The position numbers were made by a program, and so were the translations under genes. This document shows, piece by piece, positions 57,730 through 64,000 of a stretch of 64,000 bases of DNA. The notes beneath the pieces were generated by a model that did not search any database, was not told the DNA's origin, and worked only from the letters and a program-made list of their open reading frames with translations. The stretch is from Ceriagrion tenellum (taxonomy: Eukaryota > Arthropoda > Insecta > Odonata > Coenagrionidae), in NCBI GenBank assembly GCA_963169105.1, contig OY720640.1:117414085-117478084 (forward strand). The letters run 5' to 3'. Each line of letters starts with the position of its first letter. The stretch's first letter is position 1.

Positions 57730-57764
57730 AACTCAAACTTAACTCCAAACTTAACTCCAAGAGT
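57730..57764 (+). repeat. 12-bp tandem repeat at right outer junction
   Basis: AACTCAAACTT, AACTCCAAACTT and AACTCCAAGA follow one another directly after the last mirrored base. Such short templated repeats are often seen as filler at DNA repair junctions. Confidence 0.8.
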
Positions 57765-57769
57765 CATAC

Positions 57770-58362
57770 ACTGTATTATAGCAGCATCGATAATGGCAAC
57801 CACTATGCAGGCGTAAGATTCACCATAAAAAATACACTCTCACAAAATGTAATATCCTTTAACCCAGTCAATGAAAGAATGTGTCTCATAAGATTAAGAG
57901 GAAAATTCCAGAATATTTCGGTGATCTGTCTGTATGCACCTACAGAGGAAGCAGACGATGATATTAAAGATACTTTCTATGACAATTTAGACCATCTTAT
58001 GAGAAACACACCAAGTTATGATGTCAAAATATTACTTGGAGATGTTAATGGAAAGGTGGGAAATGAACTGGAATGGAAGCAATTTACAGTTTGTAAAAGC
58101 TTACATGAAACTACCAATGATAATGGTATGAGATTGATCAGTCTGGCAAGCTCAAAAAACTTAATAATTATGTCCACCAGCTTTCCACGTAAAGACATAC
58201 ACAAAATCACTTCGGTCTCCCCAAATTGTCTGGTCATAAACCTGATAAACCATGTCTTAATTGAAGAAAGACACAAGAGCTGTATTGTAGATGTAAAAAG
58301 CAAAAGAGGAGCTGAGTGTGGAACTGATCATTACCTAATCATAGTGAAAATTAGGCAATAGC
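57770..58362 (+). pseudogene. RTE-type LINE: AP endonuclease part (right flank)
   Basis: 5'-truncated LINE starting just outside the palindrome. The endonuclease pieces are GNHYAGVRFTIKNTL, the frame from 57879 with FQNISVICLYAPTEEADDD, ILLGDVNGKVGNELEWK (family norm GDFNAKVG), ETTNDNGMRLISLASSKNLI, LINHVLIEERH and CGTDHYLIIVKIRQ (SDH is TDH). This frame of 160 codons is open throughout, so the copy is younger than most LINEs here. It belongs to another RTE subfamily than the arm and 11.3-kb copies. Confidence 0.88.
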
Positions 58363-59170
58363 TCTGCCAGGAGAAGAGAGAAAAACAAAATAAAACCAAA
58401 GGTACACTTAATCAAACTTGCTCATAAAGATATAAAGAAGGAGTTTGAGCTGAAACTGTCAAACAGATTTCAAGCCTTAGAGAGAAGAAGAAACAAAAAA
58501 CTCCATTGAATTTAAATAGAAAGAAATTAAAGAAACCATACAAGAGACAACAGAGGAAGTGATCGGCTATTGCCAAAGATCAATGTACAAGAAACCTTGG
58601 TTCAACGCTGAGTGTCAACAGATGATTGAGGAAAGAAGAAAAGGAAAGCAAAATTTAAATGCAAATGATAACCAAGAAAATCGTGAAAAATACCATGATA
58701 TAAACAGAGAAGTAAACAAGAAGTTGAGGGCGGAAAAAAGAAAATATATAAAAAACCAACTTAAAAAGGTCGAGGAAGATAGCAACAGGAACAACTCAAG
58801 GGACTTTTTCAGGACAAGAAGGTATTTTAAACAAGGCTACAAAGCGGAATTATGTGGTATTAAAGACAAAAATGGAACTGTAACCTGCAATTATAAATGT
58901 ATGGAGGGATTATTTCGAGGATCTTCTAAATGTAAACGAGGCTACAATAAATGAAGAATTTGATGCACCCCTAAACGTGCAACCAGAAATCCAAGATCCT
59001 ACAATAGAAGTAGAGGAAGCTGTCAAACGGCTGAAAAATAATAAGGCCCCAGGAGAGGATGGTATAGCTGAAGAGCTTTTAAATGCCGGAGGGAAGCCGC
59101 TGCTACGGAAGCTACATACATTAGTAAGTGACATATGGAGAAAAGAGACATTGCCAAATGATTGAAAGGT
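58363..59170 (+). pseudogene. RTE-type LINE: linker and RT entry (right flank)
   Basis: A basic linker (58559-58954: YKKPWFNAECQQMIEERRKG) is followed after a frame change by VEEAVKRLKNNKAPGEDGIA and EELLNAGGKPLLRKLH, the first RT motifs, ending at a TGA at 59163 where Trp is usual (LPND.KVVV). Confidence 0.88.
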
Positions 59171-59171
59171 A

Positions 59172-60530
59172 GTGGTCATCGTCCCAATATACAAAAAGGG
59201 AGACAAACTTGACTGTAACAATTACAGAGGAATATCTCTATTAAACATCACATACAAAGTACTATCCAAAATACTGGAAAATAGACTACAGGAATATGCA
59301 GAGGAAATTCTAGGTGAACACCAGGCAGGCTTCAGAAGACTAAGATCAACCAGTGATCAGCTTTTCATTATCAGACAAGCCCTGTCAAAATACTGGGAGT
59401 TCGGCAGAAGTGTTCATCTCTTATCTATCGATTTTAAGAAAGCATACGCCTGCATCAATCGAAATCAAATATAGAAATACCTACAGCAGATGGGAATCCC
59501 AGACAAACTGATTAACCTAGCAAAAATATGTAATGACGAATCTAGATGTTAAGTTAGAATCAATAACGAATGGTCAAGAGAATTTAGTGTGCTAACTGGG
59601 GTCAGACAAGGAGATGGGCTTTCTCCTCTACTATTTAATCTGGCTGTAGAAAGCTCCTTAAAAAAGGTAAAATGGCAAGATCAAGGAATAGAAGTAGGAG
59701 CTAAAGTTAATGTCTTAGCCTTCGCAGATGACATAGCTTTACTAGCAGAAGATGAAATTAGCTTAACAAGCCTTGCCAAAATTCTATTAAGAGAAGTAAA
59801 AAAGTAGGATTGGAAGTAAATGAGCAGAAAACAGAATACCTTAGGGTTGGCTGACTCATAGACAACATTAACGACTCTGTAAGGGTTGAAAATTTTACGT
59901 TTGATAGAGTAAATGAATTTAAGTGTTTAGGAGTAAATATTGACCAGACAAATCAAGAGGAGATAGAAATATATACCAGAATATTTAATGCTAACAGATG
60001 CTATTGGGCTTTACAACGGCTTCTAAAAAGCATAATTTTATCTAGAAAAACTAAACTACGGATCTATAAGACCATCATACAACCAGTGGTCTTGAATGGG
60101 TCAGAAATATGGACAATGTCTAAACAGATAGAAAAAAAGCTGATAGTTTACGAAAATAAAATTTTAAGATGCGTCTATGGTCCCATAAATGAAGACGGAA
60201 TGTGGAGAATCCGAACCAACAACGAGCTAAGGGAGCTATATAAGGACCCAGATATAATAGCACAAGTCAAAAGTAGAAGACTTAGGTGGGCAGGTCATGT
60301 GTGGAGAAGAGGAGAAAATGCTACAATTAGAGCGGTGTCAGAAGGCCTACCAAGAGGAAAGCGACCTTTGGGACGACCACAACTACGCTGGAAAGACCAG
60401 ATAAGAAAGGACATGAGAAGAATGGGAGCAGAAGTTGACTGGATGGAAGACTGAAAGAGATGGCGAATAGTCGTTGGTGAGGCCAAAACCCTTCTGCGGT
60501 TTGAGTGGCCTAATAGGTAAGGTAAGGTAT
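59172..60530 (+). pseudogene. RTE-type LINE: RT palm, C-terminus and 3' tail (right flank)
   Basis: YKKGDKLDCNNYRGISLLN, EHQAGFRRLRSTSDQLFI, LLSIDFKKAYACINRNQI (motif A Asp), VRQGDGLSPLLFNLAVE (motif B) and LAFADDIALLAEDE (FADD) appear in order with four breaks. The C-terminal domain is an open 122-codon frame (60086-60454) with SEIWTMSKQIEKKLIVYEN, RRLRWAGHVWRR and GRPQLRWKDQIRKDMRR. The element ends in GGTAAGGTAAGGTA at about 60518-60530, a simple-repeat tail as in other RTEs. Confidence 0.9.
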
Positions 60531-60754
60531 TTTTGCTGTATGTACTATGAAATTCTAAATTCTTTTTTGTTTTTCTTAAGCAGAGGTATGTTGATCACAA
60601 ATTTATATAGTGTGATTTATTTATACCAAGCAAAATTCCAGTAGACACTTCATTTTGGTGTGATCTTTTTTTGTACTGCTATAAGCTTTGAATTTCTAAA
60701 TTCATTTTATGATTGAAATAAACCGAATTAAGTATGACTCAACATTGTGCATAT

Positions 60755-61060
60755 TACATTTGTAAATGCTATATAATGCTTTTTTAATCGATTAAAATTT
60801 TTAGTTATTTCAATGGATGTTAAACACTGTTTTTCATTTCTAACTAACCAGACCCATGGCAGGAATTAACCCGATGAGCCCCAGATGTTGATGATTTGGT
60901 TACAGCTGAGCGGTGAGGTAGCAAACGGTTGACCAACTGAAGACATGAAATGATTTGGCAGCCGAACGTGCTCAGATCAACAATACCAATTGATGATTGT
61001 GGCAGACCCAGACTTTAGGCATGAAGATGGTTTTGTATGGAAAAACTGACACCATAGAGA
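60755..61060 (+). repeat. Interspersed repeat family C copy
   Basis: Homologous to 48664-48984 in the same orientation. It lacks the GATTGGGTAGGG palindrome of the arm copies. Confidence 0.7.
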
Positions 61061-61299
61061 ATGGTTTATCATTGTGGGTTTAAGAATTGTGCCTACAATG
61101 ATGTTTTATAACTATGGATATTATGTATTCTTCCGGTAATGATAGGTTTTAATGAAATTCAGAGAATCTCCTAGTGGTTTTCTACCGATTCAGGGTCATG
61201 ACTACCTCTAGTATATCCCTTTCCGCCTTGTCATACAATCTACCCTTCTTCATCAGTCCTTACCCTTCCTATCCCAGATTTCATTCACAGGTTTCCTTT

Positions 61300-62475
61300 T
61301 GTCGCCAAGCATTCCAAGCACTTCCTCGTTAGTCTTCCTTTCACCTCACCTTCTCAGGTTAGTCTTTCTATCCACCTCACCTTCTTCATCCTACTCTCAA
61401 GAATGCGCTACTGAATGCGCACCTACTGAAGTTCCAAGTTTCTGCCCCATACAATGCTATGCTCTGTACCAAGCTCTTCACCAGCTAAGTAATGAAAATG
61501 CTCTCTTTGTCCAGTTCATGTAATCCAAATTTAACTACCAGCCACTCTTTCTTTAACCATGTCCTTTTATTACTTTGGTTTTGTTATGGTTTGATTCTTC
61601 ATTCTGTATTTCATATTCTGAAATATAAAAGCATCTATTAAAGCTTTTAATCCCTCCCAATCAGCTCATGACCATCTACCTGTCTACGCTACATTATCAG
61701 CTGCCCTCCTGTATTAATGCTCACATCCAGTTCTTTCCATGCCTCTCTTACCATTTCCTAAGTGTAAATATTTAAAAGGACGCGACAAATGCTACCCTAG
61801 CCATACCGCAAGAATTATAATTTCCTAACCTGAGTCACTGTCAGCCACCTTCACCTGTGACCATTGGTGCATTAATAAGTTTACAATTAGTCTCTGAACT
61901 TGCAATTCTCTTCTGATTTTACCAAATATCTGAAATATTGTGATTCCTTCAAATGCCTTTATGAAATCCACAGAGCAAGCAAATAATACAATCTGGTTAC
62001 ACTCTATGTTTCTTTCTATAAGTGTTCTCATAACCGCAATAGTATCTCCAGTTGACCTTCTCTGCCAGAATCCAAACTGGTCATCAGGCAAGTAGTACTT
62101 ACCCTATTGTCAATTATTCTAATCAAAACTTTGACTGAATGAGATATCAAGCTTATTGTTCTGTACTCCTGGCATTCTGACGTTTTCTTATTCTTCTTCT
62201 GGATAGGAATCGGCACTTCTTTTAATACATCTATGAGGCCATCTGGCATTACATTTTCCTTGTAGATCCTACAAATAATTTTAATAAATGGTAGTCTACC
62301 TTCATTACTTGAATTCCATAGTAACTCAGAAGGTTTGTTATCCACAACTACAGGTTTTCTCGTGCTCATATGATTTAATGCATTCTCTTTTTCACTGTTA
62401 AGTATATGTGGTCCAAGGCTATCCTCATCTAGTCTTTACTCATTCTCTGTGTGAAGGCTTACTGGTCAACTTTCA
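61300..62475 (-). pseudogene. RTE-type LINE, antisense: RT part
   Basis: Reading leftward: VPIPIQKKNKKTSECQEY, RTISLISHSVKVLIRIIDNR, MPDDQFGFWQRRSTGDTIAV, CSVDFIKAFEGITIFQIF (motif A Asp) and MHQWSQVKVADSDSG. A reduced C-terminal block follows at 61380-61460. It is the same RTE family as the 11.3-17.0 kb copy (compare ENYRIISLISHTAKVLL there). Motif B and YADD are missing, so there is an internal deletion. A SINE (62478-62693) separates it from the endonuclease part. Confidence 0.85.
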
Positions 62476-62477
62476 CT

Positions 62478-62693
62478 GCCGACCCCGGTGGCAGCGGGGT
62501 AAAGTCCTCACCTGCTAATCCGAGGGTCGCGGGTTCGAGTCCCGCCTGGGTGGGTTTTTTTCCACACAGGGCATGGATGTGTGTCAAGTTCTGTTGGTCC
62601 GGTCCCTGGAAAACCCGATGACAGGCTCAGCAGCCTATCGGGGTTCTGGGGACATAAGGGCCAACAGAATCGTCCGGCAAGCAAAAAAAAAAA
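62478..62693 (+). mobile_element. tRNA-derived SINE with poly-A tail
   Basis: The head (62478-62552) has A-box-like GGTGGCAGCGGGGTAAAGTC and a perfect B-box arm GCGGGTTCGAGTCCCGC. The body runs from about 62553 to 62680 and ends with (A)11 at 62683-62693. The acceptor-stem halves do not pair, so it is not a working tRNA gene. It sits inside the antisense LINE. I could not find a target duplication. Confidence 0.88.
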
Positions 62694-63118
62694 TATATGC
62701 ATCCTACATATATTCCCTCTACTGATTGCCAAACAATTATGTAATCACTTTGATACCTTCCTGTGTCTCCCAGCAATTTCTATCAGTACCTCCACCTGAG
62801 ATGATGTTTAAACAAAGTGTTAGTTACGACTATAATATTTAAATGAGAAAATTCAACTGCTCTCTTACTGTGATCATTTATCCTTCCTAATCCATAACCT
62901 CCCACTTCATACCCATCTCCCCCTTACCTCACCACTGGATTACAGTCTTCCAGTACTATCAAGTTTTTCTCGCCCATTACTTCCCCAATCATTTCCTCTA
63001 GATATTCATTCAACGCTTCCTTTTCTTCCTGCCACTGATTAATTGTAGGCATGTACTCCTGGATCAATATGAAATTATAGTTAGCCAATTGCTTGCCCAC
63101 ATTACTGCTAAGCTGCAA
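62694..63118 (-). pseudogene. RTE-type LINE, antisense: endonuclease part
   Basis: Reading leftward from 63080: NYNFILIQEYMPTINQWQEE, then EMIGEVMGEKNLIVLEDCNP (family norm IVLGDWN, so GDW reads EDC), ending with VVRGKG-like sequence near 62920. The start merges with a short piece of repeat family C (63105-63160). The remaining 62694-62900 is unassigned linker. Confidence 0.8.
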
Positions 63119-63257
63119 CTACACCATCAACATCTGGTGCTCATCGGGCTAATTCCTTCTAATTTAAATGTTGATATGTCATGTTTATCTTGATTTAATT
63201 AGGGTGTCACAGATATCTATGTTCACTTGTGTTTTGAATGTTTTTTTGATTGTTTTT

Positions 63258-63389
63258 TGTTACCATGTTTTTCACTCTAGTTCTTCCTGTATTTTAACAT
63301 GGCGGTTGTGAATTATATTACTTACTGGCAAATCGGTGTCCATCAAAGTTATTTGACGAACAGAGTACCATGGATTTGCGAATCTAACA
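63258..63389 (+). repeat. Putative Ty1/copia 5' LTR (132 bp)
   Basis: It runs from TGTTACC to TCTAACA, ends TG...CA with matching TGTTA/TAACA termini, and is directly followed by a copia-type primer site. The start is the best guess; an upstream TGTCACAG at 63205 is an alternative. The 3' LTR is beyond the window. Confidence 0.6.
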
Positions 63390-63403
63390 GGTTATGGGCC
63401 CAG
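63390..63403 (+). promoter_or_regulatory. Primer binding site, initiator-Met half-tRNA type
   Basis: GGTTATGGGCCCAG is complementary to the anticodon-arm region of initiator methionine tRNA, the primer used by copia elements in insects, where the tRNA is cut in half. Confidence 0.8.
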
Positions 63404-63615
63404 AGTGTTAGCTGATTCAATTAACATTGTGGTTGGACGTATATTTTACAGATTAATAATAGTGGAATGCAGACTGCATGGCGATGCCGGTGATAGTTAA
63501 GTTTTTTATGTTCATAAGTGCTTCATAAGGTCTTTGTAGTTTGCGTTGAGTGAATAAGAATATCTGACACACTTTCTGAGAAGTATTTCACTGCGGAAAT
63601 TATAGTGCGTCGGAA

Positions 63616-64000
63616 ATGGCGACTGAACAGGCAGCCTCGCAGTCATCAATGCAAGGAGTAGAAATGATGTCTACCATCAAGGAGTTGATCGAGAAAAGCA
63701 ATTATTGCAATTGGAAGTTTGGAATGGAGATGTTCCTGATCGCAGAAGACTTATGGCCTTATGGACTAATGGTCTTAGAAGAACGGAGACGGACGCAAAG
63801 AAGGACGCGATAGCGAGGTCAAAGATATGTTTAATGGTTGATGAATCTTTGTATCCAATGGTTAAGGGTGGTAGTACAGCAAAGAAAGTGTGGGAAGAGC
63901 TCCAGAATATGTATGAAGACAAAGGACTTACCAGAAGACTTAGTCTGCTGAGAAAACTCTTCAGAATCAAGCTAAGTGGTTGCTGTTCGATGGAAGAGTA
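63616..64000 (+). pseudogene. Ty1/copia gag, frameshifted, cut by window end
   Basis: MATEQAASQSSMQG at 63616 starts the copia-type gag; IKELIEKSNYCNWKFGMEMF is the conserved L...NY..W...M opening. A frame change near 63765 is followed by RRTETDAKKDAIARSKICLM, VKGGSTAKKVWEELQNMYED and LTRRLSLLRKLFRIKL, the usual sequence of these gags (A...I......A...W..L...Y). It lies about 210 bp after the primer site. It continues beyond the window, so integrity of pol is unknown. Confidence 0.88.

Noticed and set aside
62478..62552. tRNA gene
   Set aside because: The T-arm and B-box are good, but acceptor halves do not pair and it is followed by a SINE body and poly-A.

Overview
The window is a transposon-packed, AT-rich stretch of a eukaryotic nuclear genome. 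RTE-type LINEs, a Penelope-like element, P-element/THAP9-like and piggyBac transposases, Ty3/gypsy and Ty1/copia LTR elements, tRNA-derived SINEs and 85-150 bp introns all point to an arthropod, most likely an insect. No species can be named from the sequence. No intact host gene, rRNA, true tRNA or CRISPR array was found. All alignments here were made by eye.

Layout. 1-6.6 kb: non-coding, with three degenerate copies each of two repeat families (A and B). 6.7 kb: a 57-bp-arm hairpin. 7.1-8.7 kb: a decayed RTE LINE. 9.06-9.38 kb: two Penelope-like 3' fragments head to head. 10.1 and 11.0 kb: a MITE-like element and a SINE with a 12-bp target duplication. 11.3-17.0 kb: a nearly full-length RTE LINE, split by a 2.5-kb piggyBac element at a TTAA site and interrupted again near its 3' end by a short-LTR gag-protease element (17.03-18.4 kb). 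19.2-24.5 kb: a gene-like reading frame of an unnamed family, split by a Ty3/gypsy element (19720-24334) with 199/197-bp LTRs and a 5-bp target duplication. 24.5-27 kb: a CpG-richer stretch, a tandem repeat and a SINE-like hairpin. 27.2-28.4 kb: a Penelope-like RT plus GIY-YIG fragment with a hammerhead-like motif in its 3' flank. 28.45-29.8 kb: a P-element transposase relic.

30525-42945 and 45309-57729 form a giant inverted repeat: two arms of about 12.4 kb around a 2.36-kb unique spacer, identical wherever compared (position x pairs with 88254-x). Each arm carries an RTE LINE, piggyBac remains, a gypsy integrase domain, an RTE 5' leader-like block, two clusters of a TCTC/GAGA palindromic motif and a possible two-exon gene with an early stop codon. 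The spacer holds a 5'-intact, 3'-truncated RTE LINE that ends at the inner junction.

57.76-60.5 kb: a further RTE LINE directly outside the right arm. 61.3-63.1 kb: an antisense RTE LINE broken by a tRNA-derived SINE. 63.26-64.0 kb: the 5' end of a Ty1/copia element with an initiator-Met half-tRNA primer site, cut by the window end.

The elements do not form a pathway; they record layers of insertion. The nesting order can be read directly at several points (piggyBac into LINE, LTR element into LINE, gypsy into an older reading frame, SINE into LINE). The large palindrome came after most arm insertions because both arms carry the same ones. The main open question is whether it is a real recent inverted duplication or an assembly product.
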